A DNA stretch of 64,000 bases from Seonamhaeicola maritimus (GCF_008056315.1 NZ_VRKQ01000010.1:806001-870000), one strand, 5' to 3'; shown: positions 52,067-60,899, numbered from the stretch's first letter. Numbers and translations are program-made. The notes: generated by a model not told the origin, from the sequence alone.

Positions 52067-52489
52067 ATGGGAAATCTTATAACAACAAAATGGTTGGGAG
52101 ACATGCGGTTTGAAAGCACTAATCCATCAGGTCACAACCTGTTTATTGATGCGGGAGAAGAGAATGGAGGCAAAAGCGAAGGTTATAGGCCAAAAGCTTT
52201 AATGCTCTCTGGTTTAGCTGGTTGTTCTGGTTTAGACGTGGCTTCGTTAATTAAAAAAATGAAGCTAAAAGTTGACGATTTTAAAATTGATATTGATGCT
52301 AATTTAACTGAGGAGCATCCAAAATACTATGATAAAGTAAGCATGCATTTTCATTTTTATGGAGATGATTTAAGCGAGAAGAAGTTACAAAGAGCTGTAG
52401 ATTTATCTGTTGAAAAATATTGTGGTGTTATGGAGATGTTTAGGCAATTTGCAGAAGTAACAATAGAAACACATTTTCATAAGTATTAA
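52067..52489 (+). CDS. OsmC/Ohr family protein
   Basis: 140 residues. The two reactive Cys lie in SGLAGCSGLDVASLI and EKYCGVMEMF, the standard spacing of OsmC-type hydroperoxide reductases. It likely reduces organic hydroperoxides using thiols. recJ starts 2 nt after its stop, so the two are transcribed together. Confidence 0.87.
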   Translation: MGNLITTKWLGDMRFESTNPSGHNLFIDAGEENGGKSEGYRPKALMLSGLAGCSGLDVASLIKKMKLKVDDFKIDIDANLTEEHPKYYDKVSMHFHFYGDDLSEKKLQRAVDLSVEKYCGVMEMFRQFAEVTIETHFHKY

Positions 52490-52491
52490 AC

Positions 52492-54183
52492 ATGCGCTGG
52501 ACGCTTAAGCCCAAACCTGAAATAGAAAAAGTTCAAGCTTTACAAGAAGCGTTGCAGGTTAGTGAACCTATAGCTACTTTATTGGTACAACGCGGTATTG
52601 AAACTTATGAGGAAGCGAAGACTTTTTTTAGGCCCAGTTTAGAAGATTTACATGATCCGTATCTCATGAAAGATATGGATAAGGCGGTGGCACGTATTGA
52701 AAAAGCCATTGCCAATAAAGAAAATATTCTGGTTTATGGTGATTATGATGTTGATGGAACCACCTCAGTGGCATTAATGTCGTCTTATTTAAAAACCAAA
52801 CATGGTTTGGTTTATACTTATATTCCAAACAGGTATGATGAAGGTTACGGTGTGTCTTATAAAGGCATCAACTTTGCTTTAGAAAATGATTTTTCATTAA
52901 TAATTGCTTTAGACTGTGGTGTGAAAGCAGTTGAAAAAGTTGCTTATGCCAAAAAGCTAGGAATAGATTTTATTATTTGTGATCATCATAGACCAGGTAA
53001 TGAAATTCCTGATGCTGTTGCAGTTTTAGATCCTAAAAGAGAAGATTGTGAGTACCCATATAAAGAGCTTTGTGGTTGTGGTGTTGGTTTTAAATTAGTA
53101 CAAGCATTGGCTCAAAAAGACGAGCAAACCATAGAAGATTTATTACCCTATTTAGATTTAGTTGCTACAGCTATTGGAGCGGATATTGTTCCGATAACTG
53201 GTGAAAATAGGGTGTTGGCTTATTACGGGCTTATGGTTATAAACTCTAATCCTAGACCAGGCATAAAAGCTATTTTAGACCAAGTAGAGAAAACGGAACT
53301 GACTATTACTGATGTTGTATTTATTGTAGCACCTAGAATTAATGCTGCGGGACGCATGAAACATGGTAATTTTGCGGTGGCTTTATTGGTTGAAGAGGAA
53401 GAAGATAACGCAAATCAATACGCATCAGAAATTAATGAGTACAATTTAGATCGACGTGAAACAGATAAAGAAATTACAGAAGCAGCTCTTAATCAAATTG
53501 AAGAACAAAAAGAGCAGGAACGTTTTACTACTGTTGTTTATGACGAAACTTGGCATAAAGGCGTTATTGGTATTGTGGCTTCTAGATTAACAGAAACCTA
53601 TTATAGGCCAACTGTGGTATTCACTAAAAGTGGTGATAAATTAGCCGCTTCTGCAAGGTCTGTAAGAGACTTTGATGTTTACGAAGCTATTGGTGCATGT
53701 AGCGAACATATTGAACAATTTGGAGGTCATAAATATGCTGCAGGATTAACACTTAAAGAAGAAAATTATCCAGCCTTTAAAAAAGCATTTGAAGATTTTG
53801 TATCGAAAACCATTGATAAAAACTTACTTGTCCCAGAAATCAAGGCCGATGTAAAGATTGATTTAAAAGATATTACCCCTAAATTTTATAGAATTTTAAA
53901 ACAGCTTGCTCCGTATGGACCAGAAAATATGACACCAGTTTTTATGACAGAAGATTTGGTTGACACTGGCTACGGAAAATGTGTTGGGCAAGATAAAACA
54001 CATTTAAGATTAACTGCTACTCAAGGAAATTCAAAAGCACTGGTTGGAATAGGTTTTGGTATGGGAGATAAATTCGAAATTATTTTTGATAAAAAGCCAT
54101 TTAAAGCAGTCTATTCTATTGATGAAAATGAATGGCAGGGGAATGTATCACTTCAACTCAAATTAAGAGATATTAAGGCTTAA
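52492..54183 (+). CDS. recJ: Single-stranded-DNA-specific exonuclease RecJ
   Basis: 563 residues with DHH-family motifs: VYGDYDVDGTTSVALM, LDCGVKA, ICDHHRPGNE and APRINAAGRMKHG. The DHHA1 region has FGGHKYAAGLTL, and an OB-fold lies at the C-terminus. Degrades ssDNA 5' to 3' in recombination and mismatch repair. The MFS gene follows after 2 nt. Confidence 0.95.
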   Translation: MRWTLKPKPEIEKVQALQEALQVSEPIATLLVQRGIETYEEAKTFFRPSLEDLHDPYLMKDMDKAVARIEKAIANKENILVYGDYDVDGTTSVALMSSYLKTKHGLVYTYIPNRYDEGYGVSYKGINFALENDFSLIIALDCGVKAVEKVAYAKKLGIDFIICDHHRPGNEIPDAVAVLDPKREDCEYPYKELCGCGVGFKLVQALAQKDEQTIEDLLPYLDLVATAIGADIVPITGENRVLAYYGLMVINSNPRPGIKAILDQVEKTELTITDVVFIVAPRINAAGRMKHGNFAVALLVEEEEDNANQYASEINEYNLDRRETDKEITEAALNQIEEQKEQERFTTVVYDETWHKGVIGIVASRLTETYYRPTVVFTKSGDKLAASARSVRDFDVYEAIGACSEHIEQFGGHKYAAGLTLKEENYPAFKKAFEDFVSKTIDKNLLVPEIKADVKIDLKDITPKFYRILKQLAPYGPENMTPVFMTEDLVDTGYGKCVGQDKTHLRLTATQGNSKALVGIGFGMGDKFEIIFDKKPFKAVYSIDENEWQGNVSLQLKLRDIKA

Positions 54184-54185
54184 GT

Positions 54186-55454
54186 ATGGCTAAAAATGAT
54201 CCATATGCTGCTCTAAGAATAAAAGAATTCAACGTTTTTTTATTGCTTAGATTTTTGTTAGTATTTGGCTGGTCTATGCAATTTATTGTAATTGAATGGG
54301 AAGTATATAGTTTAACTAAAGACCCGTTATCACTTGGTTTAATTGGTTTAATGGAAATTATTCCAGCATTTACTATGGCACTATTTGCAGGTCATATTGT
54401 AGACCAAAACGAAAAGCGGAACTTGTTGGCTAAATGTATAGCTGCTTTTTCTTTTATAAGTTTAGGTTTGTTTTTACTGACTTCAAAAAGAGTGGTTGCA
54501 GACTGGTCTACTAGTAATATTTTATTGGGAATTTACGCTTTAGTGTTTTTTGGCGGATTTTTAAGATCATTTTTTGGGCCAACTATTTTCTCTCTCGTAG
54601 CCTTGATAGTTCCTAAAAAAGTATATCCAAATGCTGCTACTTGGAGCACTAGTACATGGAAAGCTGCAGCGGTTTTAGGTGCTCTATTTGGTGGGTTCTC
54701 TATTCATTGGATGGGAGTTGCTAAAACATTATGCTTGGTTTTTATATTAGTAATGCTATCATTAGTAATAACTTTTAGAATTAAAAAGAAACCTATTTTG
54801 AATCCGAAAATAGGAGAATCAGTAAAAGAGAGCTTGAAAGTAGGTGTTCGGTTTGTATTTAGTAATAAGGCCATTTTAGGAGCTTTGACTTTAGATATGA
54901 TAGCCGTATTATTTGGCGGAACCGTAGCCTTATTATCTGTATTCGCGCAGGATATATTGAATGTGGGTTCTAAAGGCTTTGGAATACTAAATGCTTCTAT
55001 TTCTTTAGGGAGTATTTTATCTATGTTCTTGACAACCTATCTACCTATAAGTAAAAATACAGGTATGAAATTATTGAGTTCCATTTTTGTTTTTGGGCTT
55101 TGTATTATTGGTTTTGGTTTATCCTCAATCTTTTGGGTAAGTGTTGTAGCTTTATTTTTAAGCGGAGCCGCAGATGGAATTTCAATGGTTATTCGTCAGA
55201 CCATTTTACAATTAAAAACACCAGATGAAATGCGTGGGCGTGTATCATCTGTAAACTCTATGTTTGTTGGATCTTCGAACGAATTGGGTGCGTTTGAAAG
55301 TGGTGTGGCAGCCAAATTACTCGGTCCAATAACCGCCGTAGTTTTTGGTGGTGTTATGACTTTAGTTACCGTAGTAACCATTGGAATTAAAAATCCAATC
55401 CTTAGAAATTTAGATTTAACAAAGGATATAGAAGAACATGAGAATGAGGATTAG
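54186..55454 (+). CDS. MFS transporter, exporter-like (MFS_3 type)
   Basis: 422 residues with about 12 membrane helices. It starts with YAALRIKEFNVFLLLRFL, typical of the DitE/enterobactin-exporter-like group, and has AGHIVDQNEKR in loop 2-3 and DEMRGRVSSVNSMFVGSSNE late in the protein. Substrate unknown. Its stop shares 4 nt with the convergent lpxH-like gene. Confidence 0.82.
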   Translation: MAKNDPYAALRIKEFNVFLLLRFLLVFGWSMQFIVIEWEVYSLTKDPLSLGLIGLMEIIPAFTMALFAGHIVDQNEKRNLLAKCIAAFSFISLGLFLLTSKRVVADWSTSNILLGIYALVFFGGFLRSFFGPTIFSLVALIVPKKVYPNAATWSTSTWKAAAVLGALFGGFSIHWMGVAKTLCLVFILVMLSLVITFRIKKKPILNPKIGESVKESLKVGVRFVFSNKAILGALTLDMIAVLFGGTVALLSVFAQDILNVGSKGFGILNASISLGSILSMFLTTYLPISKNTGMKLLSSIFVFGLCIIGFGLSSIFWVSVVALFLSGAADGISMVIRQTILQLKTPDEMRGRVSSVNSMFVGSSNELGAFESGVAAKLLGPITAVVFGGVMTLVTVVTIGIKNPILRNLDLTKDIEEHENED

Positions 55455-56203
55455 TACTCCTTCAATTCCATTGTTTCCCCATTAAAAACACCATAGGTGT
55501 AATAACTAATCCAGTCACCTAAATTGATGTATTTTGAGTTTTGTTTGAGGTCTATATTTAGAGGTAAATGCCTGTGCCCAAATACAAAATAATCACGATG
55601 TTTATCTTCTAGTTTTCTTTTACAATATTGCACGAGCCACTCATTGTCTTCTCCTAAAAATTTGGCGTCTTCATCACCTGAAATAAGTTTGTTTTTAACC
55701 GATAGGTATTGGGCTAACTTTACACCTATATCTGGATGTAACCAACGAAATAACCATTTGCAAAACGGATTGGTAAATACTTTTTTCATGCGTTTATAGC
55801 CTTTGTCTCCAGGGCCTAAACCATCACCATGACCAATAAAAAAGGTTTTATCATTAAAGACAAATTCTTTGGGTTTGTGATATACAGGTATGTTGAGTTC
55901 TTCTTCAAAATAACCATTCATCCATAAATCATGATTGCCGACAAAATAGTGGATTGGGATTCCGGAATCACTAATTTCAGCTAATTTACCAAGGGTTCTG
56001 GTAAAGCCTTTTGGAACTACACGTTTATAGTCCATCCAAAAGTCAAACAAATCTCCTAAAAGGAAGATAGCAGCTGCATCTTTTTTAGCCTCGTCTAACC
56101 AAGCTACAAACTTTTTTTCTCGAGGTAAGGATGCTTCTTTAGTTGGTGCTCCTAAGTGGTTATCTGAAGCGAAGTATATTTTTTTTCCTTTTGGAATTTG
56201 CAT
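55451..56203 (-). CDS. lpxH: UDP-2,3-diacylglucosamine diphosphatase (LpxH-like)
   Basis: 250 residues, calcineurin-like phosphoesterase. Metal-site motifs: FASDNHLGAP (D-x-H), LLGDLFDFWMDY, VGNHDLWMNG, IGHGDG and FGHRHLP. The W/FDFWMDY and GNHDLWM segments fit LpxH, which makes lipid X for lipid A. Asn replaces the residue between Asp and His found in E. coli LpxH (SDNH versus SDLH), common in Bacteroidota. Confidence 0.85.
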   Translation of the reverse strand: MQIPKGKKIYFASDNHLGAPTKEASLPREKKFVAWLDEAKKDAAAIFLLGDLFDFWMDYKRVVPKGFTRTLGKLAEISDSGIPIHYFVGNHDLWMNGYFEEELNIPVYHKPKEFVFNDKTFFIGHGDGLGPGDKGYKRMKKVFTNPFCKWLFRWLHPDIGVKLAQYLSVKNKLISGDEDAKFLGEDNEWLVQYCKRKLEDKHRDYFVFGHRHLPLNIDLKQNSKYINLGDWISYYTYGVFNGETMELKEY

Positions 56204-56257
56204 GTGTAAATATAAATAATTCCTACGAAGACAGGGTTTGTAATTCCTTGTTCATTT

Positions 56258-56321
56258 CGCGTTAGGGATTGTAGTTAGTTACCGTGTAACGCGAAAAGCC
56301 CGACCCGATAGGGTAACGCCC
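56258..56321 (-). repeat. Intergenic structured repeat, copy 3
   Basis: Shortest copy. Read on the minus strand: end GCGTTA, ACCC-TATC-GGGT hairpin, 5' block GGTCGGGCTTTTCGC, central hairpin GTTAC-ACG-GTAAC, 3' block CTACAATCCCTAACGC. The terminal GCGTTA/TAACGC pairing replaces GTGTTA/TAACAC of copy 2. It begins at the queD stop codon. Confidence 0.65.
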
Positions 56322-56776
56322 TAATTATTATCGTAAGCAAACCACTCTGCAAAACTTGTGGCGGTTTCTTGTAATTTTAGAGAATGTAACCTGATGTTTT
56401 TTGGTAAGCGTGGTTTTATTTTTTTTGCAAAATCTATAACCATCATTTCACTTGTGGGTTGATAATCTACTAGTAAAACGTTGTGTCCGCGGTCTTCAAG
56501 TTCTTTTGCAAGTTCTATATGCGGCGTATTTTTGTTGAATACGGTAGCGTGATCAAAAACATCTACAATTTCTTCTTCTACAATCTTTTTAAGATCGCCA
56601 AAATCTATAACCATACCATATTTAACATTAGATTTATCGGTAATGGGGCGACCAATAACCGTTACGTCTAAACGATAACTGTGACCGTGAACGTTTTTGC
56701 ATTTTCCGTCGTAGCCATAAAGGGCATGACCTGTTTCAAATGAAAATTGTTTGGTGATACGAATGTTATTTCCCAT
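56321..56776 (-). CDS. queD: 6-carboxytetrahydropterin synthase
   Basis: Second step of queuosine/7-deazaguanine synthesis from dihydroneopterin triphosphate. 151 residues with zinc ligands H17, H30 and H32 and the catalytic Cys26 (GHALYGYDGKCKNVHGHSY), and MVIDFGDLKKIVEE. Its ATG overlaps the stop of the upstream 34-codon gene (TAATG), indicating translational coupling. Confidence 0.94.
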   Translation of the reverse strand: MGNNIRITKQFSFETGHALYGYDGKCKNVHGHSYRLDVTVIGRPITDKSNVKYGMVIDFGDLKKIVEEEIVDVFDHATVFNKNTPHIELAKELEDRGHNVLLVDYQPTSEMMVIDFAKKIKPRLPKNIRLHSLKLQETATSFAEWFAYDNN

Positions 56777-56880
56777 TATCTGCGTTTTCCTTTGTTTCTG
56801 TTAATTATGTAAACCACAATTAAAACTATGGCTAGAAGTAAAAATAATCCGTTGCCGGTAAAAAAGCCTAATATATCCAT
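56776..56880 (-). CDS. Very small single-helix membrane protein (34 aa)
   Basis: ATG at 56880 gives 34 residues: a short N-terminal part (MDILGFFTGNG), a hydrophobic helix (LFLLLAIVLIVVYII) and a basic tail (NRNKGKRR). The stop and the queD start overlap as TAATG. The clean topology and coupling support a real gene, though function is unknown. Confidence 0.55.
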   Translation of the reverse strand: MDILGFFTGNGLFLLLAIVLIVVYIINRNKGKRR

Positions 56881-56886
56881 GAGTTA

Positions 56887-57060
56887 TTATTTATCTATTT
56901 TTTTCTTGTTATACCTGTAAATGGCGTAGGCAAGTATTACTAAAAGAACAAAGGGCAGCATAGAGCCAATAAACACCCCAATTTCGTAGCCGTTATCTGG
57001 TGCGTTTTTTATTTTTTCTTCAATGTCTACCTGCTGAAAAAGCGAAGTTAAAAATAGCAT
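56887..57060 (-). CDS. Small membrane protein (57 aa)
   Basis: ATG at 57060, 57 residues: N-terminal amphipathic segment with acidic stretch (QQVDIEEKIKNAPDNG), one hydrophobic helix (FIGSMLPFVLLVILAYAIY) and a Lys-rich end (KKKIDK). It ends 6 nt before the 34-codon gene and 31 nt downstream of the MATE start side, on the same strand. Likely real by composition; function unknown. Confidence 0.55.
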   Translation of the reverse strand: MLFLTSLFQQVDIEEKIKNAPDNGYEIGVFIGSMLPFVLLVILAYAIYRYNKKKIDK

Positions 57061-57091
57061 GTTAGATTGTTGTAATCTTAATGCAACAAAG

Positions 57092-58420
57092 TTAAGAGTT
57101 TTTAGCTAGCAGTAGGAACTGTTTTCTAAAATTAATTAGCAGAGGAAAACTACGAGCAATCATCCAGAAAGTAAGCGCAATAAAAATACCGTTAAGTTTA
57201 AAATTGAAATAATCTAAAGCATAAAGAATGGGTAGAAAAACTAGAAATGTTGATAGTAATAACACATTTCTGAGGAGTTTCATTTTACCTAATCCTTTAA
57301 ATACGCCATCAAAAATAAAGGCAATGGCACAAATAGGTTGCATTATGAGTACAATCCAAAAAACCGAGTAAAACTGATTAAGAACTTCTGTTTCTTTGGT
57401 AAATAATAAACCAATAGGTTTGTAAATTATGGTACCTGCAATTGCTAAAATGACACCAACTAAAATGCCAATTTTAATTAATTTCTGATTTAAAGCTACC
57501 AATTGCTTGTAATTTTTGGCTCCAAATAATTTTCCAGATAGGATATTACCAGCGCTTGAATAACCATCAATTATAAAGGCACCCAAAAACCATAAATTAA
57601 TGGCAATAGTGTAGGCTGCGATATAAGTTTTCCCATGACCCGTTGCAAATCTAGTTGCAAAATACAGGGTGATGTTTAAGGCCAATGTTCTTACAAACAA
57701 ATTGAGAATCATACCTGTAAAACGATTAATTTCTTTATTAAACGGAAAACTTAATCTTAACGGAATGGATGTTTTTGTTAGAAGATAATAGACTGAAAAC
57801 ACAGCCATTAAAATTTGAGCAACCACACTAGCATATGCAGCACCTTCTATATGCATGGGTTCTAAATAACCTGAAATACCATAAACAAGAATGTAATCTA
57901 AAACTATGTTTGATAGCGCTCCAATGGTCGCTATTATCATAGGGTAATAAGTGTTTTGTAAGCCTCTAAAAGTGCCAAAAACAGCTATTGTGAAAAGTGT
58001 AAAGGGAAACCCAAAAACTCTAATTTGATAATAAGTGACACTATAATCTAAAATTAGGTTTGAAGCATTATAGAGTTTGAATATTTCTTTTGCAAACGGA
58101 TATGTTGTTACAATGATTAAAACGCTTATTGAAGTTACAATAAGAATAGCTTGTGCTGGTAGATTTTTTACAGCTTCTAAATTATTTGCACCTACATATT
58201 GCGAGACTATTGAGGAAATAGCACTTCTTGTTTGCCCTAAAACCCAAATAAGCATTGACATAAATGTGCCTACAATTCCAACTGCAGCTAAAGATTCAAT
58301 GGCATTTATATCAATATTACCTATTACGGCAGTATCAGTAATAGATAAAATAGGTTCTGATATTCCTGATATTAAAGCAGGAATTGCAAGTTTGTTTATT
58401 TGTTTTAGGCTTATTTTCAA
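57092..58420 (-). CDS. MATE family efflux transporter
   Basis: 442 residues with about 12 membrane helices and the internal two-fold repeat typical of MATE. It begins INKLAIPALISGISEPILSITDTAVIG, with the later RTLALNITLYFATRFATGHG and VFKGLGKM. DinF-like members of Bacteroidota share this form. It exports an unidentified cationic or toxic compound. It overlaps the end of the GNAT gene by 4 nt. Confidence 0.88.
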   Translation of the reverse strand: MKISLKQINKLAIPALISGISEPILSITDTAVIGNIDINAIESLAAVGIVGTFMSMLIWVLGQTRSAISSIVSQYVGANNLEAVKNLPAQAILIVTSISVLIIVTTYPFAKEIFKLYNASNLILDYSVTYYQIRVFGFPFTLFTIAVFGTFRGLQNTYYPMIIATIGALSNIVLDYILVYGISGYLEPMHIEGAAYASVVAQILMAVFSVYYLLTKTSIPLRLSFPFNKEINRFTGMILNLFVRTLALNITLYFATRFATGHGKTYIAAYTIAINLWFLGAFIIDGYSSAGNILSGKLFGAKNYKQLVALNQKLIKIGILVGVILAIAGTIIYKPIGLLFTKETEVLNQFYSVFWIVLIMQPICAIAFIFDGVFKGLGKMKLLRNVLLLSTFLVFLPILYALDYFNFKLNGIFIALTFWMIARSFPLLINFRKQFLLLAKNS

Positions 58421-58917
58421 AATAGGAGTTCGTAACAGTAAAAAGGGTAGGGGCTTTGTTTAGGAAAATAGATTTTCTCTAATCTTTCGTATCCTCTTGA
58501 TTCATAAAATTTCAAGTTTCTTTTGTTTTGAGAAAAGGTATCTAATCTTACCGAGTCAAAATTATGGGTTTTGGCATAACTTTCGGCATAATCCATAAGT
58601 TTTTGAGCATATCCTTTTCCTTGATAATTTGGGTGAACTGCTAATCTATGAATATAAATACAGTTATTAGTTTGGGTTAGCCACTTAACAGGTTTATATA
58701 TGGCATCTTTAAAGGTAGAAATACAGATACAGCCAGCAAGCTCTCTATTAACCTCTAAAACGTAGAGTTCGTTTCGCTTAAAGTCATATATAAAAGCATT
58801 TTTATTGGGGTAAACTTCATTCCATTGGTAAATGTTTTGTTCAATCATATAAGCAGCACATGCCTTGGTTATAGATAAACAAGCATCAATGTCAGATTCT
58901 TTAGCTATCCGAATCAT
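58417..58917 (-). CDS. GNAT family N-acetyltransferase
   Basis: 166 residues. Acetyl-CoA-binding motif A is HRLAVHPNYQGKGYAQKLM with RLDTFSQNKRNLKFYESRGYE as the C-terminal motif B. The acceptor is unknown. It is the first gene of the unit with MATE. Confidence 0.85.
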   Translation of the reverse strand: MIRIAKESDIDACLSITKACAAYMIEQNIYQWNEVYPNKNAFIYDFKRNELYVLEVNRELAGCICISTFKDAIYKPVKWLTQTNNCIYIHRLAVHPNYQGKGYAQKLMDYAESYAKTHNFDSVRLDTFSQNKRNLKFYESRGYERLEKIYFPKQSPYPFYCYELLF

Positions 58918-58926
58918 ATAAATGTT

Positions 58927-58934
58927 TAATTTTG
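58927..58934 (+). promoter_or_regulatory. Candidate -7 element of the universal stress protein gene
   Basis: TAATTTTG, exact TAnnTTTG, 42 nt before the ATG at 58977. The -33 position lies in the GNAT gene and has no good TTTG. Confidence 0.33.
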
Positions 58935-58976
58935 CATAAATATCGCTAAAAATTCAGTAGCCTAACTTTAGTTATT

Positions 58977-59771
58977 ATGAAGAATATTCTAGTTCCTGTT
59001 GGATCATCAAAAAACGCCTTAAGTCATTTACAATATGCTGTTGATTTTGCAGAGGCTTTTAATGCCAAATTATTTATTGTACAAGTTTATAATGTATATA
59101 CCAAGGCTGGAACTATGATGAATGTTGATAAGATTATTGAGCGTGAGAGTTTGGAGTTTTTAAATGGTTTGGTATCAGAAATTGACACAAGGAATGTTGA
59201 TGTTATAGTTAGAAGCTTAAAAGGAAACTTAATTGATACTTTAGAACTAGCTTGTAAAGCCGCCGATGTTGATTTGATTTTAGTTGAACCTAGAACCAAT
59301 TCTATTAAAGACTCAGTTTACTTAGGGAAGACCTCTGGAAGAATAATTAAACAAACTAATATCCCCGCGCTTATAGTTCCTGAAGGCTATTCTTTTAAAC
59401 CAGCTAAAAATATTTTAATGGCCATTAAGTCGGCAATTACTAAAAAAGAAGGTGTTCTAAACCCATTAAAAGAGCTTAAAAATAAATTTAATGCCTCGGT
59501 AAACCTTCTTTTAGTAAAAACTCCTTATCATAATGAAGGAGATTTTGATGTGAAAGACGATTTAAAAGCTTTAATTTCTAATACAACTACTTCAGAAAAC
59601 GCTACCACTTTTCAAGGTGTGTTAGAGCATTTTCAATCACATGAACCAGACATGTTATGTGTGGTAAGGCGTAAACGTGGGTTTTTTGCCAAAAAATGGG
59701 AAAAGAATACCATTCTGAAAAAAGACTTTTATAGCACTATTCCTGTGTTGGTTTTAAGTGGGTTGAAGTAA
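58977..59771 (+). CDS. Universal stress protein, two-domain
   Basis: 264 residues. The first half (about 1-140) is a canonical Usp domain starting MKNILVPVGSSKNALSHLQYAVDFA and ending with the ATP-loop-like VYLGKTSGRIIKQTNIPALIVPEG. The second half (about 145-264) is a diverged copy lacking a clean nucleotide loop. Tandem Usps of this size are common in flavobacteria. Stress-related; exact role unknown. Confidence 0.88.
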   Translation: MKNILVPVGSSKNALSHLQYAVDFAEAFNAKLFIVQVYNVYTKAGTMMNVDKIIERESLEFLNGLVSEIDTRNVDVIVRSLKGNLIDTLELACKAADVDLILVEPRTNSIKDSVYLGKTSGRIIKQTNIPALIVPEGYSFKPAKNILMAIKSAITKKEGVLNPLKELKNKFNASVNLLLVKTPYHNEGDFDVKDDLKALISNTTTSENATTFQGVLEHFQSHEPDMLCVVRRKRGFFAKKWEKNTILKKDFYSTIPVLVLSGLK

Positions 59772-59805
59772 TTTGGAATTCTTTACTCAGTAATTCTATT
59801 AATTT

Positions 59806-60186
59806 TTAATTCTGCTGTAAAAACTTTTTTAGGTTAACTTCTATATCATCTAAAAATTCGTTTATTTCTTCGATAAACACTTCGTCCTTTTCTTTACGAT
59901 TTATGGTTAAATGTATAATTATGGAATCTGGATTAGGAGGATAACCTGTTGTAATGGTCCAACATAATGCATTGGGGCATTCTACTAACGCAAAACGAAT
60001 ACCTCCTTTTATTTCGTTTCGCCTTAAGGTGAATTCTCCCCAAATACCACCAATTTGGACATCTGTTTCAGTTGGCGTATTCAAATTAAAAATTTCAGTA
60101 CAAAACTCTTCCAAATTACTAAGGGTGAGTTCATGTTGTAAATCTTGCTCTGAGGATTTTAAATTAACAATTCTATAAAATTCCAT
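59806..60186 (-). CDS. Hypothetical protein (126 aa)
   Basis: 126 residues with no signal peptide or membrane segment. It is mixed alpha/beta, with IGGIWGEFTLRRNEIKGGIRFALVECPNALCWTITTG in the centre and an acidic helical C-terminus. I cannot place it in a family. It stands alone between usp and a lipoprotein gene. Confidence 0.6.
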   Translation of the reverse strand: MEFYRIVNLKSSEQDLQHELTLSNLEEFCTEIFNLNTPTETDVQIGGIWGEFTLRRNEIKGGIRFALVECPNALCWTITTGYPPNPDSIIIHLTINRKEKDEVFIEEINEFLDDIEVNLKKFLQQN

Positions 60187-60228
60187 AGATAACTCTTAAG
60201 TTTACAAAGCTATTACATTTAACAAAAA

Positions 60229-60681
60229 TCAGTTCTTTTCAAAGGTTAAATAATCGGCGCCACCATTACCTCCACTAATATCAATTAATTCAATTTTAGT
60301 ACTTGATTGCGAGAAAATATCCCAGTCATCATTTAAATCTTCAAAATCATTAGTTAAGTTGAAGTTAATATTAAAATCTAAATCATCTTGACTGTCATCA
60401 TTACTACTGCTATTTGTAATGCTCCAAGTTCCTTCAAAGGTATTTGTTCCATTGTTCGCACTTAAGATACCTGTGGCATGAAAGGTGAAGTTATATCCTG
60501 TAAAGTGATTAGTCTCGTTTTTTCCAGAATCAATGAGTTTAGTAATTCTCCAAGTTCCTTTCTGAACAATTGATTCAACTTGACTTATACTATTATTAGG
60601 GCTATCATCGCTAGAACATGAAAGAGCAAAAACAACAATAAACAGCCCTAATAAAAAGGGATTTATTTTTATCGTTCTCAT
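60229..60681 (-). CDS. Lipocalin-like lipoprotein
   Basis: 150 residues with a lipoprotein signal (LFIVVFALSCSSDDS, Cys at about 22). Beta-rich core with VQKGTWRITKLIDSGKNET and FTFHATGILSANNGTNTFEGTWSI, a pattern seen in Bacteroidota lipocalin-like/DUF4923-type proteins. Ligand unknown. It lies 5 nt downstream of the DUF2892 gene. Confidence 0.72.
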   Translation of the reverse strand: MRTIKINPFLLGLFIVVFALSCSSDDSPNNSISQVESIVQKGTWRITKLIDSGKNETNHFTGYNFTFHATGILSANNGTNTFEGTWSITNSSSNDDSQDDLDFNINFNLTNDFEDLNDDWDIFSQSSTKIELIDISGGNGGADYLTFEKN

Positions 60682-60686
60682 AAATT

Positions 60687-60899
60687 TTATTTCTTTTCTT
60701 TCAGTTTACATGTGCTAATTTTAAAAGGAGCATAAAGCGGGCAAAAGCTTACAAGGCTTGTTAAAACAAAAACTCCTGCTAAGATTAGTAAAACGATTCC
60801 AAGAGTGTCTGAAATTGTACCATTTAAGTAAAGTACGCCAATAATTATGGCAATAATAATTCTAACCACTTTATCTGTAGTTCCCATATTCTTTTTCAT
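60687..60899 (-). CDS. DUF2892 (YgaP-like) membrane protein
   Basis: 70 residues: MKKNMGTTDKVVRIIIAIIIG opening, two membrane helices (about 11-30, 33-50), and the CPLYAPFKISTC tail typical of the DUF2892 domain. That domain is often fused to or beside rhodanese domains in sulfur metabolism. No rhodanese gene is adjacent here. It follows the Crp/Fnr regulator by 79 nt. Confidence 0.86.
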   Translation of the reverse strand: MKKNMGTTDKVVRIIIAIIIGVLYLNGTISDTLGIVLLILAGVFVLTSLVSFCPLYAPFKISTCKLKEKK

